Shown: one piece after another, positions 8,100 through 17,039 of the stretch
Layout: each line of letters begins with the position of its first letter
How positions within the stretch are numbered: position 1 is the first letter of the stretch
DNA from: Sneathiella aquimaris
GTDB lineage: Bacteria > Pseudomonadota > Alphaproteobacteria > Sneathiellales > Sneathiellaceae
Assembly (NCBI RefSeq): GCF_026409565.1
Contig: NZ_CP112881.1
Span: 3,789,501-3,853,500, forward strand
DNA length: 64,000 nt
Reading direction: 5' to 3'
Notes under the pieces: model-generated
Told to the model about the DNA's origin: nothing
Databases searched by the model: none
What the model saw: only the letters and a program-made list of their open reading frames with translations
Program-made: the position numbers and the translations under genes

Positions 8100-8528
8100 A
8101 TGATCCAGATTACGCCACAGATATTTATTCACGACGACGAGATTGAAGAGAGCTTCATTCGGTCATCCGGTCCTGGTGGCCAGAATGTGAACAAGGTTTC
8201 TTCCGCTGTTCAACTGCGCTTTGATGCAAAGTCATCCGCTTCCATTTCCGAAACTCTGTTCAATCGAATGCGGCAGGTTGCAAGCCACCTGATGACGAAA
8301 GAAGGTGTCCTGATCATCACCGCCGAGAGTTTCAGAAGTCAGGAACGAAATAGAGCTGATGCCAAAGAACGCTTATCAGAGGTTATCAGAAAAGCATCGA
8401 TCGTTCCCAAAACCCGCAGACCAACCAAACCGACCTATTCTTCAAAACTAAAACGGATGGATAAGAAAAAGCAGCGCGGAACAATTAAAAAAAATCGTGG
8501 ACGCGTGTCTAAATCGGACTTCTCGTAG
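8100..8528 (+). CDS. arfB: Peptidyl-tRNA hydrolase ArfB, ribosome rescue
   Basis: A 142-residue class I release-factor-like hydrolase that frees stalled non-stop ribosomes. The GGQ catalytic motif is at residues 26-28 within SSGPGGQNVNKVSSAVQLRF. There is no codon-recognition domain, and the C terminus is a lysine/arginine-rich tail (KKKQRGTIKKNRGRVSKSD), as expected for the tail that enters the mRNA channel. Length is typical. It stands alone between the DJ-1 gene and a binding-protein gene; no strong ribosome site is seen. Confidence 0.92.
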   Translation: MIQITPQIFIHDDEIEESFIRSSGPGGQNVNKVSSAVQLRFDAKSSASISETLFNRMRQVASHLMTKEGVLIITAESFRSQERNRADAKERLSEVIRKASIVPKTRRPTKPTYSSKLKRMDKKKQRGTIKKNRGRVSKSDFS

Positions 8529-8673
8529 ATGACATAAAAAAGCCAGAAAGAAATTGATAATTCACAAATTATTTAGAAGGTTATAATACTCTGTTACTGT
8601 CACCAAATCGGCATCATTCCAGTTTCGAACCTATTATTGGCCCTACCAGCACTGTAAGTAAGGAAAGACCAAT

Positions 8674-9474
8674 TTGCGACCCGCCACCTGCATATATATG
8701 ATTTCAATCATTCTGGTTCTGCTATCGTCCAGTGCTTTGGCTTCGCAATCTGATCGGAGCAAAGGCCCTATCATTGTATTATATGCAAATGAATGGGCCC
8801 CTATTTCCGAGGGCAACGGCAAACAGGTCCGCGGGATTCTACCTGGTTTAATCGAAGAGATAATTCAAAAACGTTTAGGTATTGATGTGATCCACAAAGG
8901 CGTGCCTTGGGGACGGGCACAGGAAGAAATAGAACGTGGGACTGCCGACGCCTTTGTAACAACACCGACACCAACCCGCAAAAAATATGCAATTCCGTCC
9001 GATCAGAATGTACTCTATGTTCCGTTTGAAGCCTTTGTAAGGAAGGGTAGTTCTGCTGAAAATAGTCTGAAAAGCGGACGACCCCTCACGGCACTGAAAA
9101 ACACAGGCTTCTGTGATTTGCTTGGCAACGGCTGGGCTGTTGAGTTTTATCGGGCTCGAAAAATTGACTACCAAATTGCCCCAACAATTGATAGTTGCCT
9201 GAATATGCTGAGCAGAGGGCGGACAGACATCGTCATCCATGCAACCCCGGTCACACAGCTTTTCATTAAAAAACTGGGCTTCACAAACGAGATTGTCCGT
9301 ATTTCACACGTCTATTCCGAAAGCCCGAAATTCCCTTTGCTGATCTCCAAAAAGTCCAAATTCGGAGCTGACTTTTTAGAGCGCTTTGATCAGACCTTGG
9401 CGGACATGAAAAAAACAAGTGAATATGACGACCTTCTCCAAGAATTAACGACACAATACCTTGAACATTTTTAG
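8674..9474 (+). CDS. Periplasmic solute-binding protein, family 3-like
   Basis: A 266-residue secreted protein. The TTG at 8674 is chosen because AAGGAAAG (8660-8667) sits at correct spacing; an ATG 24 bp later has none. Residues 1-24 form a signal peptide ending SSSALAS. The body resembles family-3 extracellular solute-binding proteins (GIDVIHKGVPWGRAQEEIERGTADAFV). No ABC permease or kinase lies nearby, so it could be an orphan binding protein or stand-alone amino-acid sensor. The flanking gaps (8529-8673 and 9475-9686) show nothing else recognisable. Confidence 0.75.
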   Translation: MRPATCIYMISIILVLLSSSALASQSDRSKGPIIVLYANEWAPISEGNGKQVRGILPGLIEEIIQKRLGIDVIHKGVPWGRAQEEIERGTADAFVTTPTPTRKKYAIPSDQNVLYVPFEAFVRKGSSAENSLKSGRPLTALKNTGFCDLLGNGWAVEFYRARKIDYQIAPTIDSCLNMLSRGRTDIVIHATPVTQLFIKKLGFTNEIVRISHVYSESPKFPLLISKKSKFGADFLERFDQTLADMKKTSEYDDLLQELTTQYLEHF

Positions 9475-9686
9475 CGGGGGATCGCTGCCCGAAACGCTAT
9501 CAGAACGGCAACGCAAACAGTCCATGCCTAGAATGAAGCCCCTGTAGAAATTGTTGCCGAATGGCTGCGGCCCCTGCCAGTTCAGTATAATTCAGCCAAA
9601 GCCCACCACCGGCTTTAGTTAAGGAATATCATTAAAATGGAATATTTGGTATGGTTTCAGGAAATATTGCATCCGCTGGGGGCCCT

Positions 9687-10499
9687 ATGTCAGAAAACGA
9701 TAAAGTTTTTACCGGATCTATACCGGAATTCTATGATACCTATCTGGTCCCCCTGATCTTTGAAGAATTTGCCAATGATCTGGCACATCGTGTTTGTGCC
9801 CTGTCACCCAGCAGAATACTGGAGATCGCGGCCGGAAGTGGCGTTGTCACCCGCGCCCTTGCACCTAAACTGAAAGCCGGATCACATTATTGTGTGACCG
9901 ATCTTAATCAGGCCATGCTGGATCACGCAAAAACCAGACAGAAGGCGGACCCCCGCATACGCTGGCAACAGGCAGATGCCTTGAACCTTCCCTATGACGC
10001 TTCAAGTTTTGACGTCGCAATCTGTCAGTTTGGGGTCATGTTTTTCCCAGATCGGATTGCGGGATATAAAGAAGCCAGACGCACCCTTACACCAGACGGT
10101 GCGCTTGTGTTCAATGTTTGGGATGACATATCGTTCAACGAATTTGCAGACGTTGTGACCGACGCCGCGGCGGAGGTCTTTCCAGACGCCCCGCCCCGCT
10201 TTCTGGCGCGCACGCCCCACGGATATCATGACATCTCTCAAATCGAGGAAGAACTGAGACAAGCGGGCTTCTCTCAGATCAGGATCGAAACACTGGAAAA
10301 ACAAAGCAGCGCCTTGAATGCCAGCATCCCTGCAATTGCCTATTGCCAGGGCACCCCGCTCCGGAACGAGATAGAGCAAAGAGATCCTGATAAATTGGCC
10401 CACGTAACGGACGTTGCCACAAAGGCAATTGCCGCACGATTTGGGGACGGTCCGGTCAACAGTAAAATCAGAGGACATGTGATTACCGCTTTTTCCTAG
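9687..10499 (+). CDS. Class I SAM-dependent methyltransferase
   Basis: A cytoplasmic methyltransferase of about 270 residues with motif I ILEIAAGSGVVTRALA, the acidic residue of motif II in CVTDLNQAML, and the motif IV-like DALNLPYDASSFDVAICQFGVMFF. This is the Methyltransf_11/UbiE-like class, acting on a small molecule; the substrate is unknown. The frame also has ATG 9651, but the conserved part starts with FTGSIPEFYD shortly after ATG 9687. It converges on the glutathione transferase gene. Confidence 0.8.
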   Translation: MSENDKVFTGSIPEFYDTYLVPLIFEEFANDLAHRVCALSPSRILEIAAGSGVVTRALAPKLKAGSHYCVTDLNQAMLDHAKTRQKADPRIRWQQADALNLPYDASSFDVAICQFGVMFFPDRIAGYKEARRTLTPDGALVFNVWDDISFNEFADVVTDAAAEVFPDAPPRFLARTPHGYHDISQIEEELRQAGFSQIRIETLEKQSSALNASIPAIAYCQGTPLRNEIEQRDPDKLAHVTDVATKAIAARFGDGPVNSKIRGHVITAFS

Positions 10500-10549
10500 C
10501 AAAAGCCGCGCTACCCCCCCCCAAACCATGCCCCCGTTCCTGAACCGCC

Positions 10550-11215
10550 TCAGGATACGCCTGTCCTGCAGTCTGATAAAAATGAAGCGCGCTGGATCAG
10601 AAAGTCTTTCAACCTGTCCTCATATCCCGCAGGCACCGCATTGATCACAGACGGGCGTTGGGCAATGCATGTGCGCCAGTTATGAAGTGTGGTCCGTGTC
10701 TCGGTCAAAGACTGATTGAACTCAGCCTCAAAGACATCAAAATATCTGAAAATGGTCCCATAAACCCCATCAATCATATGAAAGGTCGCCCCTCCAAAAA
10801 AAGGACCGTCTATCTCTGAACCGATCCGCTGTAATTTAGTAATGAGGGCTGTTCTACTCGCGTCAAACTCCGCACGGGTTTTCGCCGAGTAAAAACGCCC
10901 AATCTCTTTCAGGGTTTCAGACCCGAATTCAATCCAGGATCTATGCCGCGCTTTTTCCAGAGGACTCGAAGGATGCAGGGACCCCGCTGTTATTTCATCC
11001 AGATATTCAGCGATCACCTGACTTTCAAATATCACAGCCTCCTGATGCTGTAGAAGCGGGACCCGTCCCAGCGGGGACAGAGCTGTAAACCAGTCCGGTT
11101 TGTTCGCTAGGTCAATATAGGTCCGTTTATGAGGGATCTTTTTCTCGTCCAAGACAATAACCGCTCTTTGGACATAAGGACAAAGATGGTGGCTTATCAG
11201 ATGCAGGTCATTCAT
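10550..11215 (-). CDS. Glutathione S-transferase family protein
   Basis: A 221-residue cytosolic protein. The N-terminal thioredoxin-like half has CPYVQRAVIVLDEK with a cysteine at the glutathione-contact position, then SPLGRVPLL and ESQVIAEYLDEI, the standard GSH-binding segments. An all-helical C-terminal half follows. The start at 11215 is fixed by TTAGGAGAAATAACC before it; the longer frame crosses the operator. It is divergent from a marR gene with two matching operators between them, so it is probably derepressed by the MarR ligand. Confidence 0.85.
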   Translation of the reverse strand: MNDLHLISHHLCPYVQRAVIVLDEKKIPHKRTYIDLANKPDWFTALSPLGRVPLLQHQEAVIFESQVIAEYLDEITAGSLHPSSPLEKARHRSWIEFGSETLKEIGRFYSAKTRAEFDASRTALITKLQRIGSEIDGPFFGGATFHMIDGVYGTIFRYFDVFEAEFNQSLTETRTTLHNWRTCIAQRPSVINAVPAGYEDRLKDFLIQRASFLSDCRTGVS

Positions 11216-11233
11216 GGTTATTTCTCCTAATAC

Positions 11234-11286
11234 ATGCAGTTGCATATATTTAGGTCTTTATTGCTGGAATTTCAATGCACCTGCAT
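11234..11286. promoter_or_regulatory. Twin MarR operator sites ATGCA-N2-TGCAT
   Basis: Two copies of the same palindrome, ATGCAGTTGCAT (11234-11245) and ATGCACCTGCAT (11275-11286), lie in the GST/marR divergent space. Their starts are 41 bp apart, about four helical turns. One is next to each gene start, which fits coordinated repression. Confidence 0.65.
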
Positions 11287-11299
11287 GTAAATTGTGTTT

Positions 11300-11734
11300 A
11301 TGAAATCAATGAATGAAGAAACAGTTCAGGTTTGGATCCGTTTGGTGCGTGCCCATGAACAGGCGTTAAGTACCATCGAAACAGCGTTGAAGAAGGCCGG
11401 ATTTCCACCTCTTGCCTGGTATGACTGCCTTTGGGAACTTGAACAGGCGGGCGAAGCGGGGTTGCGTCCAAGCGCGCTAAACGACGCTCTTTTGCTCCCG
11501 CAATATGGGGTATCGCGTATTCTCGACCGTCTTGAAAAAGCTGGGTATATTCGCCGGACACCCTGCGAGGAAGACAGGCGGGCGCAACAGCTTTTCCTGA
11601 CGCCAGCCGGTCAGAAAACACGGATTGCCATGTGGCCGATCTATCAGGAAGCATTAGAGCAGGCCGTTGGCCGCCGATTGTCACTTGATCAGCAAAGAAA
11701 AATCGCGTCTTTGCTGAAACCCCTGACGGATTAA
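11300..11734 (+). CDS. MarR family transcriptional regulator
   Basis: A 144-residue winged-helix repressor, dimeric in the family. Visible elements are the recognition helix region LLLPQYGVSRILDRLEKAGYI and the wing TPCEEDRRAQQLFLTPAG. GTG 11294, ATG 11300 and ATG 11309 are all possible starts without a strong ribosome site. One of its two likely operators ends only 13 bp before ATG 11300, so autorepression is expected. Its stop overlaps by 4 bp the stop of the convergent transporter gene. Confidence 0.85.
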   Translation: MKSMNEETVQVWIRLVRAHEQALSTIETALKKAGFPPLAWYDCLWELEQAGEAGLRPSALNDALLLPQYGVSRILDRLEKAGYIRRTPCEEDRRAQQLFLTPAGQKTRIAMWPIYQEALEQAVGRRLSLDQQRKIASLLKPLTD

Positions 11735-12675
11735 GGGGCGAGCCAACTCAAAACCAGAAGCCAGCTTGAAATTGTCACGACCCCTAACAGGGTGCTTTGC
11801 AAAACCGTATTCGCCGCAATATCAACGGATCGATTATAGAAAGTCGCGAAGATATAGACATTCAGCCCCGATGGCATGGCGGCAGTAATCACGGCAACAC
11901 GCGTCATATTCCAATCCAGTCCGAACACATAATGACTGAGAACCAGCGCGATGAACGGATGCAGAACCAACTTGATAAGCGAGGAGACAAGCGCCTGTTC
12001 CCAACTATCTCGCAACTGATATTGATTAAGGGCACCGCCCAATCCAAACAATGCAGCAGGCAATACTGCCAGCGCCAGCATTTTGGTTACATCATTGATC
12101 AACCCGGGAACCGGTACGCTGGTCAGGTTGGCAATAATTCCTAGGCTGATACCGATCAGCAACGGATTGCTTAAGATGCGGCTTAGCGCTTCCTTTACCG
12201 TACTCTTAAGGGGTGCCCCATCCCGCCGGGCGATTTCCATCGCCACCATGCCCGAGCTCATCAATACAGGCGCATGAAATCCAACAATTGCGAACAGATA
12301 GGGTAATGCCTCGTCACCATAGGCCCGCTGAATGATCGGCAACCCCAGCAAAATAGTATTTGAAAAATAGGCCGAAAAGCCCACTGCTACAGATTCGCCT
12401 GGCCGGCGCCGGAACGCCCATCGGGCAATTAGAAAAGCAACCGCAAAGCAGGCGAAGGCCCCGAAATAAAAGGATGCCAAATAGTGCGGGTTGAACAATT
12501 TGGCAAAGTCGATTTTTAACATGGCCTGAAACAACAGGCACGGGGTCGCAAAATTATTGACGAAACTGATCAGGCCCTGCACACCTGCGGCGGGATAAAG
12601 CGAAAATCGAACGCTTAGATACCCAATGGCAACCAGCCCAAAAATCGGGCCGACAACGGATAAAACCTCAAGCAT
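11731..12675 (-). CDS. AEC family transporter
   Basis: A 314-residue inner-membrane protein with about ten hydrophobic segments in the two-lobed auxin-efflux-carrier arrangement. Helix-break motifs NNFATPCLLF and TAAMPSGLNVYIFA are characteristic of the family. Bacterial members export or import small organic acids such as malate or malonate; the substrate is not determined. It lies 5 bp downstream of polA on the same strand and may be transcribed by read-through from it. Confidence 0.85.
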   Translation of the reverse strand: MLEVLSVVGPIFGLVAIGYLSVRFSLYPAAGVQGLISFVNNFATPCLLFQAMLKIDFAKLFNPHYLASFYFGAFACFAVAFLIARWAFRRRPGESVAVGFSAYFSNTILLGLPIIQRAYGDEALPYLFAIVGFHAPVLMSSGMVAMEIARRDGAPLKSTVKEALSRILSNPLLIGISLGIIANLTSVPVPGLINDVTKMLALAVLPAALFGLGGALNQYQLRDSWEQALVSSLIKLVLHPFIALVLSHYVFGLDWNMTRVAVITAAMPSGLNVYIFATFYNRSVDIAANTVLQSTLLGVVTISSWLLVLSWLAP

Positions 12676-12680
12676 TGGCT

Positions 12681-15557
12681 TTAATGAGCCTCGCCCCAGT
12701 TATCCCCGATCCCGGCATCAACAATCAGTGGTACGGAAATTTCAACAGCCGGCAAAGCCGCATTTTCCATGACGTCCTTGATCACGGCGGCCGTTTGTTC
12801 GGTTTCATTTTCAGGAACTTCAAAAATCAATTCATCATGGACCTGCAGCAGCATCCGGCCGTTTAGCCCAGCTGCCGTCAGCGCATCCGGCAGGCGGATC
12901 ATCGCCCGTTTGATGATGTCCGCCGCGGATCCCTGAATAGGCGCATTAATCGCTGCCCGTTCTGAAAAGCCGCGCCGCGCGCCGTTCTTGTCATTTATGC
13001 CCGGCAGATGAACTTTACGGCCAAAAATGGTTTCAACATATTCATGCTCATGGCAATACGCTTTGGTTTCGTCCATATATTTGCGAATACCGGGATATTG
13101 CTCAAAATAGGCTTCAATATAGCCTTGCGCCTCGGTCCGTGAGACACCCAGCTGACGGGCCAGACCAAAAGCACTGATCCCGTAAATGATGCCAAAGTTG
13201 ATCGCCTTCGCTGCCCGGCGTTGCATCGGATCCATGCCTTCCATGGGAATACCAAAGACCTGAGACGCTGTTTTGGCATGGATATCCTGCCCGTTGGCAA
13301 ACGCCTCTTTCAGGCTTTCGATATTCGCCATGTGGGCCAGAATGCGCAGTTCAATCTGCGAATAGTCCGCACTGATCAGCTTATGGCCCGGCTCGGCAAT
13401 AAAAGCCTGGCGCAGTTTCCGTCCTTCTTCCGTCCGAATGGGGATATTCTGCAGATTTGGTTCAGAGGACGCCAGACGCCCGGTGGCCGCCGCCGCCAAG
13501 CTAAAAGAGGTATGAATTCGGTTGGTGCCTGGATTGACCTGTGCCTGCAAGGCATCCGTATAGGTGTTTTTCAGTTTTGACAGCTGCCGCCAGTCCAGCA
13601 CTTTTCGGGCAAGCTCAACACCGTCTGCCGCCAAACCCTCCAACACTCCGACATCCGTTGTATACGCGCCGTTTTTACCTTTCTTGCCGCCCTTAATTCC
13701 CATTTTGTCAAACAGGATCTCTCCTAATTGTTTCGGGGACGCAACATTAAATTCTTCCCCGGCAAGTTGATGAATTTCCGTCACAAAATCTGCCATTCGG
13801 GCGCCAAAATCTTCGGACAGGTTGCTCAGAAACGGCACATCAACTTTAATCCCTTCCCGTTCCATCTGGGCGACGACAGGCACCAGCGGCCGTTCAATTC
13901 GCTCATACAGCCGGGTTACATTTTGCGCGGCAATGCCTGGTTTTAACTGCATATGCAGACGCAATGTCAAATCGGCATCCTCTGCCGCATAGGCCGTCGC
14001 TTTATCGATCGGAACTTCCGCAAACGTGATCCGGGATTTTCCTGTTCCGCAAACTTCTTTAAACGGGATCGGCGAAATACCGAAATGCAGCTTGGAAAGT
14101 TCATCCATGCCATGCCCGTGCAATCCCGCTTCCTGACAATAAGAAATCAGCATCGTGTCATCAACAGGACTGACCTGAACCCCTTCGTTGGCCAGAATAA
14201 CAAGGTCATATTTAATATTCTGCCCGATTTTAAGCACGGAAGGATCTTCCAGTAACGGCTTCAGGGCTTTCAGGGCGTCACCTTTGGGCAGCTGATCCAG
14301 CGTCTCGCCGTCTTTATCAGAGGGCGCGTCATCGCCGAAATCAAAACCACCCTGAGCCGCCGGTTTTGTATGGCCAAGCGGGATATAGCAGGCTTTTCCT
14401 GGCTCAACCGACAGGGACACCCCAACCAACTCAGCCTGCATGGCGTTCAGACTTGTGGTTTCTGTATCCACCGCCACATGCCCTTTATAGGTTGCAAGAT
14501 CAATCCAACGCTGAAGATCAGTCATTGTCGTAACTGTTTCATATTCCGTTTCGACGGCGGACAGGTTCAGATCATTTGTTGGCCGTTCATCTTCCCTCGG
14601 TTTTGCCGTCTCGATTTTGGGAATATTTATTTTGAACTCACTGCCATAAAAAGCAGAAACACGGCTGCTTAATTGACGAAACTCGTTTTCAGCCAAAAAC
14701 GCACCCAGATCGTCCGCAACAGGTTCGTTGAGGTTCAGATCTTCCACCGCCAGGTCCAGCTCAACATCATCTTTCAAGCGCACCAGTTCACGGCTGACAC
14801 GCGCCATTTCGGCATGCTCAAGCAGTTTTTCCCGTCTGCCTTTCTGCTTGATTTCGCCGGCCCGCTCCAACAGGGTATCCAGATCGCCATATTCGTTAAT
14901 CAGCAAGGCTGCCGTTTTGATGCCAATCCCGGGCACGCCCGGAACATTGTCCACACTATCCCCCGCCAGCGACTGAATATCGACCACCTTATCCGGACCA
15001 ACGCCAAATTTTTCATGCACTTCTTCAACGCCGATGTCTTTACCCTTCATTGGATCGAGCATGGTCACCGGACCGCCAACCAGCTGCATCAGATCCTTGT
15101 CGGACGATACAATGACACATTCCATGTCTTTTTCGCGGGCCTGACGCGCATAGGTCGCAATGATATCGTCCGCCTCAAACCCAGCCTTTTCGATGGCGGG
15201 GACGTTAAAGGCCCGGGTTGCTTCCCGCACCAGCGGAAATTGCGGGATAAGATCTTCAGGCGGGGCGTCCCGGTTGGCTTTATACTCAGGGTAAATTTCA
15301 GTACGAAACGTTTTTCGGCTTGTATCAAAGATCACCGCCAGATGACTGATACGCCCGTCACGCTGGGTATCCTGTATCAATTTGAACAGCATGTTCGAAA
15401 AACCCAGCACCGCCCCTGTCGGTGTGCCATCCGAACGCGAAATTGGCCCGCGTCCTCGGATCATGGCAAAATAGGCACGAAAAATATAACCGGATCCATC
15501 CACCAGATAGACACGATGTTTCTGGTTCGGATCGCCGGTTACGTCTTTTTCTTGCAT
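12681..15557 (-). CDS. polA: DNA polymerase I
   Basis: A 958-residue enzyme for Okazaki-fragment processing and repair, with all three domains. Residues about 14-300 are the 5'-3' exonuclease (GRGPISRSDGTPTGAVLGF, then the helix-hairpin-helix VPGVPGIGIKTAALL). About 355-560 is the 3'-5' proofreading domain, apparently active: VAVDTETTSLN, IGQNIKYD and AYAAEDADLTL supply the acidic residues. The rest is the polymerase, with motif A ISADYSQIELR, motif B RRAAKAINFGIIYG and motif C QVHDELIFEV. Length is usual for alphaproteobacteria. Confidence 0.97.
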   Translation of the reverse strand: MQEKDVTGDPNQKHRVYLVDGSGYIFRAYFAMIRGRGPISRSDGTPTGAVLGFSNMLFKLIQDTQRDGRISHLAVIFDTSRKTFRTEIYPEYKANRDAPPEDLIPQFPLVREATRAFNVPAIEKAGFEADDIIATYARQAREKDMECVIVSSDKDLMQLVGGPVTMLDPMKGKDIGVEEVHEKFGVGPDKVVDIQSLAGDSVDNVPGVPGIGIKTAALLINEYGDLDTLLERAGEIKQKGRREKLLEHAEMARVSRELVRLKDDVELDLAVEDLNLNEPVADDLGAFLAENEFRQLSSRVSAFYGSEFKINIPKIETAKPREDERPTNDLNLSAVETEYETVTTMTDLQRWIDLATYKGHVAVDTETTSLNAMQAELVGVSLSVEPGKACYIPLGHTKPAAQGGFDFGDDAPSDKDGETLDQLPKGDALKALKPLLEDPSVLKIGQNIKYDLVILANEGVQVSPVDDTMLISYCQEAGLHGHGMDELSKLHFGISPIPFKEVCGTGKSRITFAEVPIDKATAYAAEDADLTLRLHMQLKPGIAAQNVTRLYERIERPLVPVVAQMEREGIKVDVPFLSNLSEDFGARMADFVTEIHQLAGEEFNVASPKQLGEILFDKMGIKGGKKGKNGAYTTDVGVLEGLAADGVELARKVLDWRQLSKLKNTYTDALQAQVNPGTNRIHTSFSLAAAATGRLASSEPNLQNIPIRTEEGRKLRQAFIAEPGHKLISADYSQIELRILAHMANIESLKEAFANGQDIHAKTASQVFGIPMEGMDPMQRRAAKAINFGIIYGISAFGLARQLGVSRTEAQGYIEAYFEQYPGIRKYMDETKAYCHEHEYVETIFGRKVHLPGINDKNGARRGFSERAAINAPIQGSAADIIKRAMIRLPDALTAAGLNGRMLLQVHDELIFEVPENETEQTAAVIKDVMENAALPAVEISVPLIVDAGIGDNWGEAH

Positions 15558-15633
15558 ACTGCCTCGCTTTTACATGCCCCTGAAAGGCATCTTTATTTGG
15601 ATTAAGTGTTCGCGTGTCCTGCTGATCAGACGA

Positions 15634-15813
15634 TCAGTGATCACCCGAAACTTTTGCGCCTTCTTTTAGAACAAACAAATGCCCGCAATAAGGACATTCA
15701 ACTTTGTTGTCATTGCCAAGATTGAGGTAAACACGAGGGTGCCCCAAGGCACCTTTCCCTCCATCGCAATGTACTTTAAGGCTTTCAACTTCACTTTTTT
15801 CAGGTGCGTCCAT
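15634..15813 (-). CDS. Zinc-finger CHCC domain protein
   Basis: A protein of about 59 residues of the NDUFS6-like zinc-finger family. The ligands are visible as VHCDGG, GHPRVYLNL and ECPYCGHLF. In mitochondria the homologous domain belongs to complex I; in alphaproteobacteria the free-standing small protein is common and its role is unclear. Starts at 15813 and 15825 (ATG) and 15831 (GTG) are all possible; 15813 is taken because GGAACGG precedes it. It lies 76 bp upstream of polA on the same strand. Confidence 0.75.
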   Translation of the reverse strand: MDAPEKSEVESLKVHCDGGKGALGHPRVYLNLGNDNKVECPYCGHLFVLKEGAKVSGDH

Positions 15814-15981
15814 GACCCGTTCCATTTCCACTAATTCATATGCCAGACTTGCATACCGGTTCCAATGTGATTAAGTCTTTGCACAGAATGACCAGTATGG
15901 GGTCGGATGATATCGATTGCGGTTGCTTTCGCAAGTTTGAAATGCGTAAAACCGCTCTTCACCAAGAAAGAGTATCACTTC

Positions 15982-16947
15982 ATGTCCGCTGTTGCAGCTC
16001 ACGAAATCGGAACCGAAAACGCTCTGGAAGTTCGGGACCTTAAAAAAATCTATAAAGGAAAAGGCGGCGTACCAGACAAAGAAGCCCTGAAAGGGATTAG
16101 TCTGGATGTGCCCCGTGGTTCTTTCTTTGCCCTTCTGGGCCCCAATGGCGCCGGAAAATCAACGCTGATCAACATTCTCGCCGGTCTCGTGAATAAAAGC
16201 TCCGGCCATGCGCGAGTCTGTGGGTTTGACATCGAGAAGGACATGCGGGCGGCACGCCGGTCTCTGGGTGTTGTCCCGCAAGAGCTTAATCTGGATGCCT
16301 TTTTCTCGGCCCGTGAAGTCATGGAATTTCAAGCCGGATTATACGGCGTTCCGAAATCTGCCCGCCAGACTGACGAAATTCTGGCCGCAATGGGGCTGAC
16401 GGATAAAGCCGATTCCTATGCCCGCACCCTGTCAGGCGGCATGCGCCGTCGTCTTCTGGTCGCCAAAGCGATGGTTCACCAACCCGAAGTTCTTATTCTG
16501 GATGAACCGACAGCCGGTGTGGATATCGAACTTCGTCAGCAGTTATGGCATCATATCCGACTGCTGAACGAAGCCGGCACAACCATTATCCTGACAACCC
16601 ACTATCTGGAAGAAGCCGAAGAGCTATGCGACCAGATCGCCATTATCAACCACGGCGAAGTGGTCGCCTGCGAGCCAACAGAAAAACTTCTGTCCAAGCT
16701 TGATGCCAAAACCATTACATTAGTGCTTGAAACGGATATTACTGAAATACCGGACTGTCTTGCGCGTTTTAATCCATCCTTGAAACTGGGACGTCATCTG
16801 ACAATTGATTATAAACCCAGCGAGGTTGGGATCAGCCAGATCCTGTCGGAAGTGTCCGCAGGCGGCCTGTCTATCGTTGACCTGACAACCCACGAGCCAG
16901 ATCTTGAGGATGCATTTCTGCAAATGACATCGTCCAAAAAGAAATAA
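15982..16947 (+). CDS. ABC transporter ATP-binding protein (YadG/CcmA-like)
   Basis: A 321-residue ATPase subunit for an ABC-2 type transporter. Walker A GPNGAGKST, signature LSGGMRRR, Walker B LILDEPTAGVD and the switch histidine in TTHYLEEAEELC are intact, followed by an extension of about 80 residues as in drug or polysaccharide exporters. The start is placed at ATG 15982, after AAAGAG; the upstream 25 codons do not match the family. No membrane subunit is next to it, so its permease must be encoded elsewhere. Confidence 0.85.
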   Translation: MSAVAAHEIGTENALEVRDLKKIYKGKGGVPDKEALKGISLDVPRGSFFALLGPNGAGKSTLINILAGLVNKSSGHARVCGFDIEKDMRAARRSLGVVPQELNLDAFFSAREVMEFQAGLYGVPKSARQTDEILAAMGLTDKADSYARTLSGGMRRRLLVAKAMVHQPEVLILDEPTAGVDIELRQQLWHHIRLLNEAGTTIILTTHYLEEAEELCDQIAIINHGEVVACEPTEKLLSKLDAKTITLVLETDITEIPDCLARFNPSLKLGRHLTIDYKPSEVGISQILSEVSAGGLSIVDLTTHEPDLEDAFLQMTSSKKK

Positions 16948-17039
16948 ATACCCGCCCTTACTTTTCAAATCTCACCAATTGCCATATTGTTGGGACGCAA
17001 ACAATGGGTGCATCTTTAATTGCCAAAGGTAGAAATTAA

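Noticed and set aside
14673-15605. A 310-codon plus-strand frame inside polA
   Set aside because: It is a long shadow antisense to the conserved exonuclease part of polA.
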